The notes under the pieces were generated by a model. That model was not told the DNA's origin. It did no database searches and was given only the letters and a program-made list of their open reading frames with translations. From Parietaria judaica (taxonomy: Eukaryota > Streptophyta > Magnoliopsida > Rosales > Urticaceae), in the NCBI GenBank assembly GCA_954871525.1, contig OX940860.1, positions 28,242,001 through 28,306,000 of the forward strand: DNA of 64,000 bases, in the 5' to 3' direction. The position numbers and the translations under genes were made by a program. Positions 24,635 through 36,755 of this stretch are shown one piece after another; position 1 is the stretch's first letter; every line of letters begins with the position of its first letter.

Positions 24635-24782
24635 TGAAGGAGGAAGACGATGATGGAGAAGGTAGCAGCCGTCTGAGAGTGAAGCCGGAGGTTTTGTTTT
24701 CCGGATTTGGAAGCTTTGTGAGGATGATATAGGTACGGCCTGGGTTGGGCTTCACTTGGGCTTGGGCCTGGGCTTGGGCCTA
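24635..24782 (-). promoter_or_regulatory. eIF3a promoter with a cluster of site II (TGGGCY) motifs
   Basis: At 24741-24782 the plus strand reads TGGGTT, TGGGCT, TGGGCT, TGGGCC, TGGGCT and TGGGCC in close succession. This is just upstream of the untranslated first exon, whose donor follows CTTCAG at 24634. Repeated site II elements are a hallmark of plant translation-machinery promoters. The cluster is unusually dense. Confidence 0.6.
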
Positions 24783-24830
24783 GCTTCTATTATTATGATT
24801 TTGCATAGTTTTTATTAAAATCATTTTGAG

Positions 24831-25110
24831 GAAGCGACGTGATAGAGAAATCACTGTTAAAGCAGACCTTGAAAATTAAAATTCGCTGAAACAAAGCCCC
24901 GAAATTAAACTGAATACCTTGGAAAAATAATCTCACCCAGAAAGCGACGTGAGTAAAAAGAAAACAATGAAAAAGCACCCTAAAAAATCAAAATTCGTAG
25001 AAACAAAACCCGAAATTAACTTTTACTTATAAGTTGTCAATAAATTAAGTAAAAATTCCGGAGGAAAAAAAAATCACCAAAAAAATGACGCGATTGAAAA
25101 ACACACAGGA
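24831..25110. repeat. Degenerate tandem repeat, about 110-bp unit, upstream of eIF3a
   Basis: Two units begin with GAAGCGACGTGA and GAAAGCGACGTGA (about 24831 and 24940). Both contain AAAATTCG(C/T)(T/A)GAAACAAA and CCCGAAATTAA in the same order. A third, poorer start (AAAATGACGCGATTG) lies near 25083. It has no coding content. Confidence 0.6.
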
Positions 25111-28100
25111 GGAACTTGAGAAAAGAAAAAGTAAAAAAGGACACAATCTCCCTTCATTTAACAAAAAATAATAAAATTAAAAAATTAAGATATGAACTTG
25201 TACAGTGTGTCCTCGACATGCATGCAAATCAATTTTATTTTTTTTAATGTAAAGGGACGTCCAATTTCCTATACATAACACATGCATATAAAGATAAGCA
25301 ATATTAGCAGTACATACATATCTGAAGCGATAATTTTCAAGAATAAGTAAAAGGCAAAAATCATTTGTTTCTCTCCATGATCAATTATAATAATAATAAT
25401 AATGACATTTTTTTTTCGGTCAAATTTTAGCAAGTACTTGTATGCCGTTTGTGTCCCCGAAAACTAGCATTTGCATCAATCATTGACTCAAATTTTGACA
25501 GAAATTTTTTAAGTTGTACGATAATAAAAGAGATTGTTACAATTTACAAGATGAAAACGGTAAAACACGACAAGTTCCTTAAGTGAAGTCATGAATTATA
25601 GTAATTCATATTGACTTCTCAATGGAAGTGTTTAAAAGGCATTACCTTTTCCATGGATCATGGATGTCGTGTTTGATGGCACTGTCGACTTGAGCACCTA
25701 AAGACAATAGTCTTGATATAACATTTTGATATTTTTATAATTGATATTTGATAATTAAAATTAAATATCTTATTTTGAAAGATGAAAATTGCATCCACAC
25801 TATAATTGGTATACGATTTTGATTGCGGCAATATCGATTTTTTTATCCACATCTACCGCTTCTAAAATCCATTAGACGTAACTAATTGTAATAGAAAATC
25901 GTAAACTTTAGAGCCCTGATATAAAGTCAAAACTTAAAAAATAGCTGACATTGAAATGTGGATTCTAATGACGGCGTTAGGTCGGGGATACAATGGAGGA
26001 GATGTTTAAAACTGGAGCGTCAATGAAAAAATACGAGGGTTCGGTGTTTCGAAGCCGGGGATATGAAGGGGGTCGATGTTGTAAAATTGAGTGTCAATGA
26101 TATTTTTTGAGGGTTCGATGTTGCAGGAGATTAGAGTGAAAATGACAAAAAAGAAATAAAACAGTTAACATTACTAATTTTTAAATTTTAGAACATGTTA
26201 CAAAATTTTGATTTTTATCAACTTTCATCTCTAGTTATTAAATTTTCCCTTCGTTTACACCTGAATTCTCCAAACATAGCATCAAGATGATATGATTTTT
26301 TTCTTATTATTTAGTTTTTTTTTTTTTTTACAAATATATCATGGGCATGGGCATGGAAATAAAATATACCAAAACCATGGCTTATATTGGAAGAAATTTT
26401 AAAATAGCCATCCACAACTAGTTTTGCATCCATTGCGGAAACGACAATACCAAAACCATGGCTTATATTAGATTATGACGGGCCTTCTCATCGAGAAGAT
26501 AGAAAAATGCCCAAAAATCATATTGTTTGAACTTGTTATTGAAAAATGGAACTTGAAAACACTATTGCCATGTTCCTTGAAATTTCAAGTGGTTACCCTT
26601 GAAAAATGGGAAGGTGCAATATACTTTCTTTTCTCTTGTTTACCCTTATTAAATGTATGCCAAACTTCTTTGGCTCGGTGATAACCTTACTACATACTTC
26701 TAAAATGGGTCACGGGTTTAAACTCCATGAGAATCAAATGCTTGATCTCTTTATATATGTAAACTTTGTCAAGTTGTCCAAGCCTGACGCGTGCAAAGAG
26801 ATGCGTCCAACTCGCGACGCGAGTCACCACACGCGTCCACACGCGTTCTCTTTGATTGCGTCATGGCTCTAACGCGCCGAGTTGTTGATGTAGAACGGGA
26901 TACAAGCGACACAAGAACGCGTCTTTGCGAGATAAAACTCGACTTCACAAGCAAAAGCTCGATTTTTTAATTCATCATCAACTCTCCCAACCGTACATAC
27001 TGCATGTCTATTTAACATGAATGGAAAACTAATACAGCCACGCAATCATGTCTTTAAACTTCCTAATATAACTATAATCGAATAACAAAATGAAGCAAAT
27101 GAAATAAAAGCAATTATTAAACAATCAGCCAAATAAAGACACAAAAGCTATGTAAAAAATGAAATCATCTCTGCTTGAATGTGCATGATTCAGGAAGGAA
27201 ATTCTAATGCATCGTCATTGCCATGTCATGTGAGCATACTCCATCAGTTGTGAAGGACACGTCGAAGATGGGATGCATAGTGAGAGTGGAGTGGGCCAAA
27301 ATTGGCGGGAGAAAAGCTTAATCTTGGCAAAAGTACCTCTTGTGGAGAGAATCTTGACTATTAATTTATCGCGGCAAAAGTTTTTATTTTTTGTTTTTCA
27401 CTTTATATACCAATATTTAGTACACTTTAATTTATGATACTCAATATTTTATTTAATATAAATATATATGTAATTTATATTATTATATTATCTAATAATT
27501 ATATTTATGTCATTTATATTTCCTTCTCGTATATTCAAAAGTATAAATAATACAAACTTTTTTCTATATTCTCGTTTATTGATCAATCAAGGTACTTTAG
27601 CCACAAAAATAAACAAACATGGTATTTTAGCTGCAATTAATTACAGCCAGAGAGAGTGAAACACAATATTTTGTGTCTCATACGAGGACGGGACGTGTGT
27701 ATCGTGTGGTGTCTTCGGCTGGACGCGTGGCTCGCGTTCTCGGCTCGCTGCAAACGCGACTCTCTCGTACAAGTCTGGAGGTGAACGGCGTCGGCTCAAT
27801 GGGGCACGTGGGCCAGCTTTACATGTTTGTACCATGAATATATTTAGTAAAGCGATAGCTGTAAGTCAACCCGTTAAAAAAAAAAATAGTATATTTTTGA
27901 AAAAGAAAAACACCAAAAATCCACTAAAAATTTGCAAAAAAATAAATTCACTATAGTAATAAATTAGTCGATTAAGTTTATATGAGAGTATTATAAGTAT
28001 TTTTAGTGAGATTAAAGTTAGGCTTGTCAGCGGGCTTGGATTAACTTGGAAGCAGCTCTTATTTGGGCGCTTCGCTAATGCAAACAGTCATAATTGTAAT

Positions 28101-28970
28101 TTGAGCAAAAGATTATTATGGAATATGGGCAAATAATCATAGTAACTCCTAATAGTTGTTTAAATCCTTTAAATGATGTCATTGAATTGATTCATAAAAT
28201 GCAAGTTTCTCAAGCTAGTAAATTGACTTAATTTTATAAGTATACTAATAAATTACAAGTTATTATCAATGATTTTTTTAAAATATTATATTTATGAGAA
28301 ATATATCATTTGCATATTTACGTTTTCAAGTGTACATGGATTTTGACTAGGGTGGCAATTCGTGTTCGTGACTTGTTTTAATCCTTCCTTTTTACTTATT
28401 CAGACCCCCATTTCCCACCACTAATGCTGATAAGATTCAGAGCCGCACCGTTTAATAATCGTGTTTATCACGTCTACTCGTTTAATCCATTTAACTTATT
28501 TTTATAAATAAATTAATTCACTTTAGAGTTAGACTTATTTAACTTAATTTACTTTGTTATATTATCTAAAATTTTAAATTAATCAACAATTTTCTATATT
28601 CATCAATTGAACAATGTAATTAGTAAAATAAGAAAATATCAAAATATATAATAAGTACTCAAACAATTAAAACTTGGGTAAAATATATAATGCGATTTTT
28701 GTCTTTCGGTGTATCTAATTGGTCCTCTTGTGTGGTGGTATTCGTGTACACTCGCTATTTAATCGTATTATTTGGGTTCGATATAATTGGACCTAAATCT
28801 ATTTATGATCGAGTCAAACTCATTTAAATCGGATCATAAGCGAGTTTAAATTGCTTGATGTGTATTAAATAATAAATAGTACCAATCGATATATACATAC
28901 GTACTTTCCACTTAAAGTACCAATATTTGTACAAATAGTGCAAATTACTGAATAACCATCTAACAGATAA
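25111..28970. other. Long AT-rich intergenic region with repeat relics
   Basis: No gene is seen. At 25795-25890 there is a fragment matching the interior of the hAT-like element at 8204-8784 (shared ATTGCGGCAATATCG and ATCTACCGCTT phrases). A GC-richer patch with many ACGCGT/CGCGAC motifs lies at 26780-26960 and another at 27660-27825. Near 28348 AGGGTGGCAATTCGTGTTCG resembles the left end of a further hAT-like repeat, but its right end was not found. Confidence 0.5.
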
Positions 28971-29949
28971 AGGCCCAGTTTGGCATTGCTGTCCTGTGTT
29001 CAGAATTGCTTTTAAAATATACTGCCAGAAGAAGTGCTGTCAGAGAAAGTAATGCACTGTTTGGTTAATCAAAACAAAAAACAATTGTTTTTTTTTAAAA
29101 AAATTTCAGTTTAGTGTTTGGTAACCAATTTTACTTAATTAGCTTCTAAATATCAAAAATATAAAAGTAGACATAAATAATATTTGTTAAATATTAATAT
29201 AAAAATTTTAAAAAATAATTTAAATAATATAATTATTCAATAAATAAAAAGATAAAAATATTTATTAGCTTGTTGTGCCTTTTGTGCTTTTAACTGACAA
29301 TAATTATAATGAAAGTACCAATTTCTTACATCCATGTTCCTTTTGTCCATGATAAAAAAATTAGTACTTTTACCAACGAAAAAGAATTAGTAGTTTAACT
29401 GTAATAATAATATGTATCTATTTTTTATTTATTTACATTTACCTTCCAAAAAGAATTGTTACTTTAACTATAATAATTTAAGAACGTGAACATAAAATAA
29501 TGGTACTTTTACCATCTTAAAAAATTGGTAATTTAACCGCAATAGTAAAATATTTTGGTACTTTTACCATCCAATAGGAATTGGTATTTCAACCAAATAA
29601 TTTTTAAAAAAATGGACATAAGAAATTGGTATCTTCACCATCCAAAAAGAATTGGTACTTTAACCACAATAATTAAAAAAGATAGACATAAAAATTGATA
29701 CTTTTACCACTTAAAAAGAATAAAAAAATATTTTTGGTACTTTTACCATCCTAAAAAAATATTTATGGGGATAGAGAATAAGAAAAGCAAAAGTAGATTA
29801 TACCAAAAGCATCTATAACTTGCTTTTGAATTTTGCCTATCCAAAAGCTAAACTTTTTACTGAAGTGCTTCTAGTGTAACTTACCAAACACAAATATTAA
29901 CTTAAAATTCTAAAAAAAAAGCACCTAATAATAAGCGATGTCAAACGGT
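28971..29949. mobile_element. MITE-like element of about 980 bp with imperfect inverted ends
   Basis: The left end AGGCCCAGTTTGGCATTGCT and the right end AGCGATGTCAAACGG are imperfect inverted repeats (GTTTGGCATTGCT against GTTTGACATCGCT). The subterminal GCTTTT/AAAAGCA motifs are also mirrored. This end type is common among plant non-autonomous DNA elements. There is no transposase ORF, and the target duplication is not clear. The centre is a tandem array (next entry). Confidence 0.6.
29350..29765. repeat. Tandem GGTACTTTTACCATCC repeat inside the MITE
   Basis: The phrase TTGGTACTTTTACCATCC, often followed by AAAAGAATTGGTACTTTAACC and a GACATAAAA segment, recurs at least six times with variants between 29360 and 29760. 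The unit is roughly 75-100 bp. GGTAC...TACC makes each unit partly self-complementary. Confidence 0.65.
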
Positions 29950-31183
29950 TGCAACTTGCAAAAAAAAACTGCAGGTAAAAGGGGGGGGGGGTATTTCAGT
30001 ACTTTCGTAACATCGCGAGTGTGTTACACGTGCTCTCTCGCTGACAGCGTATATAATAATTATATACGAAATAAGCAGTAATTGACAGACGACCCAATGT
30101 ATTTTACTCGCTGTAGTAGTTTGAAGTTGAACTTTGTCTCTTGAAGTTTTTTTTTTTTTTGACAAAAATATTTGTTAAATTTTTAAAAAGCAGTCATTGA
30201 CGTTTACATGTCAAAAAATATGAATATATTAACTAAGAATTTATTTTAAAGTATTTTTGTCAATTTAATTATTACATTATATTTTTATCTAATTTTATGG
30301 AGTTTTAATATTAATTATTATCTGGTTAATAGTCTCATAAGTAACTGTTCATTTTGATATCGTTTTGTAAATAACTGGAAAATAAAACTCTCGACTAAAT
30401 CAAAGTTTCTGTCAAAAATCAAAGTTTAAGAGGCAAATGTGCACGAAGATACAAAGTTAAGGGCATTGGGCAATTACTGAAAAAGGAAATATAAAATAAA
30501 ATAATACGAAGCGAAACGCTAAACAACCAAAACCGAAGAACAAGCCATTTTCTCTATTTCAACAAAAAATAAAAATAAAAAAACGTTGTTGTTTTTTTGG
30601 GAAGAAAGTTCGCCATTGCTTTCTTCTTCGTCCTCCTCTCCTCTCAGGTTTCGATTCTCTCTCTCTCTCTCGATCAATCTTCCTCTCGATTTGCAATACT
30701 GTGTTAGTTCATGGCGTTGTTTATTTCGGCAGATTTGTCAGATGTGTGCGTTATTGTATCGATGATTGCAGAATCTGATTTGTGCATATGCGTATACATG
30801 GCTGAGTTATTTTCGGTTTGAGCTGATTTTGTTTCGGTGGCGATTTTGAATTTTCGTTTTTTTTTTTTTAAGAATTGCTCTTCGTTTTGCTGATGAATGG
30901 TGATTGCTTCTGTATTTGTGCAACTGATTGATTTGGTTGTCAATTGTTGTTTTGATTTGATTTGATCTGTCAGAAACTGTGCCTTTTTTTGGGAATCGAA
31001 AGGGAAAAGCTTTGCAGATCAGGATGAGAAATGATTTGAATGGAATGGGTTTTGCTCAGAGGAAATTTGAATAGTGATTGTACAATCTGTTGTTTGCGAT
31101 TTTTGTTTGAGGGCTTTGGTATTTGGGCTATAGCGTTTGATTTGACGGGTTTTTGGATCTTGTTAATGCGATTTTAGGGCTCG
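29950..31183 (+). promoter_or_regulatory. Upstream region and 5' UTR (with intron) of the RING/PHD gene
   Basis: An 11-base G run lies at 29981-29991. The leader contains CT repeats (30655-30675). A 5' UTR intron is likely from 30648 (donor CTCAG|GTTTCG) to 31177 (acceptor TTTTAG), 6 bp before the ATG at 31184. No TATA box is obvious. Confidence 0.45.
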
Positions 31184-34100
31184 ATGGTTAGGGTAAAGGA
31201 GGAAGGTCCTAAGAGGAAATGCAAGACGGGAATTTGGTCGAAAGGGAACTGTTCGGATGATTCGGACGAAGATTATGTCGCCTCTGATGAAGGAAACGAG
31301 GTCTCGGCTTGCTCGGAGGATTTCTGCTCCTCTTTAGATGAAGATGATTCAGAAGCTAGTTTTGAGGAGGAAGAAGAGGAGAGGAGAAATGTGAGGAGAA
31401 ATTCGAAGAAGGTTGGTAAATCGAAGAGGAAAAAGCGTTCGCGAAGATTAGATGGGGACGAGGATGATGAGTATGAGTTGGAGGACGATGAAGAGTACGA
31501 GGATGATGTCGGAGATGAAGAGAGGAACGAGGTCAAGACCACGGGTAGGTCAAAAGTGCAGGGACGGTTTTCTCGCTTGCGGAAAAATGGGGTTTTGCAT
31601 CCTAAAAAGAAGATTACAGAGGTCGATGAGATTGAAAGTGAGGAAGAGGATGAGATCAAGGTGAAATGTGCGTCAAAGTTACAAGGAGGCTCTTCAGGCC
31701 TGCGAAAAAATGGGGTAATACATTCCAAAAAGAAACAAAGACCGAGATACCGATCGGAAGATGAGAATGATGACGGCGACGAGGAATTTACAGCGAGCAT
31801 TGATGAGCAAGACGAAGATGAAGACTTCACAGCAGATGAGGACGATTCTTTAGATGAAGAGGAAGTATCCATCGTTAAAAGAAAGAAAAGCAAGAAAAAA
31901 TCCGGCAAGCAGGTACGGCGGAAAAAGGGTTCTGTAGAACGCCGGAAAAGGAGGTCAAAAACAGCTTCAAAGAAACCGTTGAGAAAGAAAGCAAGAAAAA
32001 CACGCCCATTTAAAAGAAAAGTACGATCTGAAGATGATGACGGTGATTTCATAGATAATCGATTAGTTTTGGCAGAAAAAAGTGAGGTGCATAAAAGAAG
32101 GCGGCTTATTGTGGATTCAGATTCTGATTTTGCCCCTTCCCCAGATAGCGAGTACAAGTTTACAGTATCCGAGGAGGAGAGAGAGCAAGTGAGAGAAGCC
32201 AAAGAGTTCTGTCGCAAAAAACCCGATCTGAGAAGCTCTTTGACGTGTGATAAAACTGAGGATGATGTCGTTTTTGAATCACAAATAAAACCGAAGGCAA
32301 AGAAGGGTAAGGAGAAAATAGAGGATGAAATAAAAGCCGAAATAGTAAAGAAGGTTTGTGGAATTTGTCTCTCGGAGGAAGACAAAAGAAGAGTACGGGG
32401 TAGGCTTAATTGTTGCACCCATTACTTCTGCTTCATCTGCATCACGGAATGGGCAAAAGTCGAATCTCGTTGTCCTTTGTGCAAGCAGAGGTTCAACACT
32501 ATCAGTAAACTTGCGAGATCAAAGGCCATAGTTGATTCGAAGGAGGTGACAATACAAGTTCCCGAGCGTGATCAGGTGCAAAATCGCTTTTTTATTTCTC
32601 TCATTTGAAGCTATCTTCCTTTAGCACTTTGTTTTTTTAGGGCTGTACGGAAACTACTCAGAATCTTTGATACCAAATTTACGGCCAAGAATCAAACTTA
32701 CTGAAGATATGGGTTTTTATTTACCTAGAAAATGCAGTAGATGTGGCAAATTGAGTAGTACTAAACAATATTTACTACTTAATTACGACTACCACATTAG
32801 TTTAGATTATAGGAAAACAATCCGGAACCGAATTGACCGCCAAAAATCAAATTTGACGAAAACTTTTTTTTAGAAATTTATGTAGTGCGGTAAAAAGTGG
32901 CAAAATGCAGTAGTACCAATTATTTTTGTTACCAAATTACAGTAATCCGCACTGTAGCATTAAATATACTGTACCAAGTTTTCAGTAAGGTCGTTTTTTA
33001 TGGTGAATTTGGTTTCCAGATAGGTTTTGTATGCCTTAAAAACTGTGGTGATCGGTTATCCACTTGAAATAATTTGCAATGCACTGTAGTAATTGGCGCA
33101 AAAAAAAAATAAAAAAAAATGCATCGGACTTGCGGTCGTATAGCCCTAGAGTGTTTTGCATTTTCCAGATTTTTCTTTCAACGCAATAGATTCATTGTTT
33201 CCTTCGGTGCAGGTTTATCAGCCGACGGAAGAAGAGCTACGAAGCTTTCTTTATCCGTACGAGGACGTGATTTGCTCGGAATGCCATCAAGGCGGGCACG
33301 ATGATGTCATGTTGCTGTGTGATGAGTGTGATTCGTCTGCGCATACATTTTGCATCGGGCTTGGTTACGAAGTGCCTGAAGGAAGTTGGTATTGTCGGGA
33401 ATGTAAACCCCAGACTCCGGAATCCCCAATATTGGACATTGACAACGTCGGTGAAGCTTTTGACCTTAATTCGGTCTCGCAAGGAACTGATTCACTTCAA
33501 TCCCCAAGACCGTATGTGGGTGGATATCAACCGAATCTCTCATTTTCCGGCGCTGGGGCTTCGACTGTGTCGAGCAGATTGAGGCTTCAGCAACATGTTC
33601 ACCAACGACTATCCGATGGGAATTTTCTGAATTCTCAATCAGATAATCGGGAATCGGTCATTCAGCATCCGAACACGTTATTCTCGGAAGAAAGACTCCA
33701 TGAAGATTCCGTGTCGGAGATGCAAAATTCTGAGTTAATTCCTCCGGTCAATGGGTTTTCTGGGAGTACGGTCTCGGGTTATCAACAACAGCTCCGTCAA
33801 TCCAACGGCGGATCGAACTACGCATTTGAAAGGGCAGGTGGCGATTTTCAAACTGCTCGGGATCAACTTCAGCTGATGGTCAAAACTCATCTGAAAAACT
33901 TATCGAGGACCGTGGAAATAGGTATGCAAAGTTATAGCACCACAATTTCTTGAAACAAAATGTTGGGTTATTTGCAGAAATACCCATCGCTTTCAATGGT
34001 TTACGCAAAGCTCTCCGTTTTTTTTTTAATTTTTTTTTATATACGCATTCATCCCATCCCCGTTGGTTTCCATATAATTTAACGTAATAAACATAATTGA

Positions 34101-34504
34101 TTTTTTTTTATTTATTTTATCTATAGAGATGAGTGGTTATTTACACAGAGTTCGACTAAATTGGAACCCCTTTGTGCAAAAAGAACTCTTAATTGTTGAT
34201 CTGAATTTCTTATTTTTGAGTTGTTTTCCTTTGATCAGCACATGGCAAGTTAGAAGAGATCTCTAAGGGCTCCACACAAGCCATTTTAGCTGCGTGTGAG
34301 CTCGACGATCAGAGGAGCAACAATCCCGTGAGTCCGCCGCCCACCTGTGACCACGGGGAATCGACCCCTGGGTGCACGGTAAGCTTATGGCGAGGGTGCT
34401 GTTCGTCATGTTTCGATTCTTTTGTCGGTGATGTTGTGAAGAAGATCCTCGATAGAAAATTATCGGATGAACGACAGTGGTTGAACTTGAACTTAGCTCT
34501 TTAG
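31184..34504 (+). CDS. RING and PHD finger nuclear protein (PHRF1-like)
   Basis: Three coding exons (31184-32575, 33213-33921, 34239-34504) give 788 aa with phases joining. The first 390 residues are extremely acidic/basic low-complexity sequence with Asp/Glu blocks and Lys/Arg clusters (KKKSGK, RRKRRS), as in nuclear chromatin proteins. A RING-HC finger follows at about 392-433 (CGIC, CTHYFCFIC, CPLC), then a PHD finger at about 485-529 (CSEC, CDECDSSAHTFC, WYCREC), each with all eight zinc ligands. A Ser/Gln-rich middle comes next, and the C-terminus holds a conserved-looking RGCCSSCFDSFVGDVV segment. The RING-then-PHD order matches human PHRF1 and the Arabidopsis protein I recall as At4g10940, suggesting an E3 ubiquitin ligase that reads histone tails; that function is inferred. 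Intron 1 is mostly a MITE. The ATG at 31184 is the first in frame after the leader intron. Confidence 0.88.
32638..33148. mobile_element. hAT-like MITE in intron 1 of the RING/PHD gene
   Basis: The left end is TAGGGCTGTACGG and the right end is CGTATAGCCCTA (inverted, one to two mismatches). The 511-bp element fills most of the 637-bp intron. Its interior repeats GCAGTAG, GTAGTACTA and ACCAAATTTACGGCC motifs. The flanking octamers match in only 5 of 8 positions, so the duplication is weak evidence; the ends carry the call. Confidence 0.6.
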
Positions 34505-35167
34505 GAACGAATCGATACCGAAGGCGTCTTCTTCCTCGCGAAACACCTATTTTTTAGGGTTTAGACACAAATTTATTAACTTGTTTATAGAAGTGATTAT
34601 TTCACTCACATTGGACACTACTTTTATTTGATCAACAACCACAATTGTTTAGGTAGGACATTTCTTGTACAACTCTTTTTTCTTTTTTTTACAATACTAA
34701 TAACTCTTTTTGTCTTCCTTTTTTCTTTTAATTTATAACAGTCGCCTTTATCGAAAAATGGTGTTCGGTCAATAAGGATTGGTCCGGTGGTTTTATGCTC
34801 GTCTCTTTCTAGCACGTCAATTTCGTCATTCGTAGTTACTGGCCCGATACAACCCGAAGCTTGTACGGGTCGGAATGTGGGTTGATTTGGGGCCAATTCA
34901 AAACGGATTGGTTTGGGACCACGAAATTCACCTTTACATCGTCGTTTTATCAACAATCTCGCAATATTTACTCAACGTCGTCGTTTGGTACAATTCATGT
35001 TGTTTACTCGTATCTTGTATTTATTTTCATATTGTGTATACGGTGGAATGGAACCATATGCTCTTGTTGTTTGTCGTTCGATGGCATTTACTCGAAGTCT
35101 AGTCGTTTTGGCATATTGTCGTTTTTTTTTCAAAACATGTCGTTTTGATATTTGTTATTTGGTTATT
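34505..35167. other. 3' flank of the RING/PHD gene, no gene seen
   Basis: This holds the 3' UTR and spacer. A moderately GC-richer part at 34740-35140 has open frames on both strands, but none shows a recognisable domain. It is rich in GTCGTTT/CGTCGT motifs and is probably an old repeat. Confidence 0.4.
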
Positions 35168-35622
35168 GGGTTAATAATGGCAAAAATACCTAAAATTTGA
35201 TCAAAGAACCCCTCGTGTACCCAAAGTCTAAAACTGATGGCAAAAATGCATAAAGTCATATTTGGGGCGTTGACCACTCCATTCTCGTAACGCAGTTAAC
35301 TACCCATTAACTATGGCCACATGGACAAACGTGGGTTGCTGACATAGCAAGTTTTTTCCATGTGGATGAGCCCACGTCAGCCTCGTTTACGACAAAACAA
35401 CGAATTAAACCTCTAATTGGGCTCATCCACGTGGCAAAAAATTGCTATATCAGCAACCCACGTTTGTCCACGTGTCCAGAGTTAATGGGTAAGTTAACTG
35501 CGTTACGAGAATGGAGTAGTCAACCCCCAATATGACTTTAGGTACTTTTGCCACTACTTTTAAACTTTGAATACACGAAGGGTTTTTTTAACCAAACTTT
35601 GAGTATTTTCGTCGTCATTAGC
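35168..35622. mobile_element. Foldback MITE, copy 1 (long inverted repeats)
   Basis: The two halves are inverted copies of each other over roughly 190 bp each, with a short centre. Motifs such as CAAAGAACCCCTCGTGTACCC, CATTCTCGTAACGCAGTTAA, TTGACCACTCCATTCTCG and CCACGTGGA on the left recur in reverse complement on the right. The ends are GGGTTAATAATGGC and GTCGTCATTAGC. It has no coding capacity. A second copy lies at 45868-46336. Confidence 0.85.
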
Positions 35623-36755
35623 TTTGCTGTTAAATTATATAATACTTATAATTTAATAATTGCATTTAAATAATTGACCATAAAGAAAATAATATTTTTG
35701 TTTATTAACATAAAAATAACACGAGGAGAGATTTGGACAAGAAACGCCAATAGAAGAATTTATAGAAGATTTAGGACAAGACAAACTTAAATAAATAAAT
35801 GAAGGAACACATGAATAAGAAGTAGTGTTATTACGAGCAAAAGTATCTAACTTGTTCGAAAATAGGGCGGTGCAGAGTCAACTCAAAAAAAGCATGACAA
35901 AAGTATGTAAGTTCACCTTTTTTGGTGATTTAGTAGACTTTATTTATTTTTCGTTAGTTTTTATTTTTTATTTTTATTAGTGACGACATCAACGCAAATG
36001 AAATAAATAAACTAAAACGATAAAACTCACGAATGTCAAAATAAACTTGTCTCAAATTCTTTGAGCATCAAGAATTCAAATTCTTATTTTTCTTCTCATT
36101 TTCTCTCTCAAATTCTCAGTTTATCTCCTCAATATCATTGCGATTTACATTGTTGACGTCATTATTGACGGAATTAGTAAAAAAAATTAACGAAAAAGTG
36201 GATGAGGTCTACCGATTCACTAAAAAAGATGAACTTAAATACTTTTACCATAATTTTTTTGAATTGACTTCATGTCGCTTTATTTTCGAACAACTTGAGT
36301 TATTTTACCGTAATAATCCTAAGAACTATGATATTAATTAGGAAAGGTAAAGAATATTTAGAACTAACCGCAAATTAGTTTATTAGTGAAGTCTACCCGG
36401 ACCATTTATCGGGCGGCGGATAGTAAACCATTCTCGAAACTTATGTTGTTAAATTATTTTTATTAATATAATCGATCTCTCTTAAAAAAAAAAAAAAATT
36501 CCCCGAAACTATGACCTGCAAGCGAAATCCTCAAAAATCTGGTTGAAGGTCCTTATTTTGTCCTAAAGATCGAAATCAGCCCCAAATAAAGACAAGATTT
36601 CTAAATTGACCCCTAAAGTTTTGAAAAACCAAAAAACAACCCCTTAAAAATTCAGAAGTTAATGCCAGACTTTTCTTCACTTCTCAACAACCAAAACACT
36701 TGCCAAATCTCTCTTCGCTTTCACAATCTTCCTTCAGATTTCCAACTTCGCCGGA
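35623..36755. other. Intergenic region upstream of the syntaxin gene
   Basis: AT-rich spacer without a recognisable gene, ending in the syntaxin promoter. The frames here are short and lack domains. Confidence 0.5.

Noticed and set aside
31273..32418. 381-codon open frame on the minus strand opposite the RING/PHD first exon
   Set aside because: It is the antisense shadow of an acidic/basic low-complexity exon (GAA/GAG runs read as Ser/Leu/Phe). It has no domain and no splice or promoter context.
32667..32873. 68-codon ORF in the RING/PHD intron
   Set aside because: It falls wholly inside the hAT-like MITE and has no protein-like features.
34740..35140. Possible extra exon of the RING/PHD gene after an AACAG acceptor
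   Set aside because: The third exon continues through a conserved-looking segment to its own stop at 34504. The downstream frames contain no recognisable continuation.
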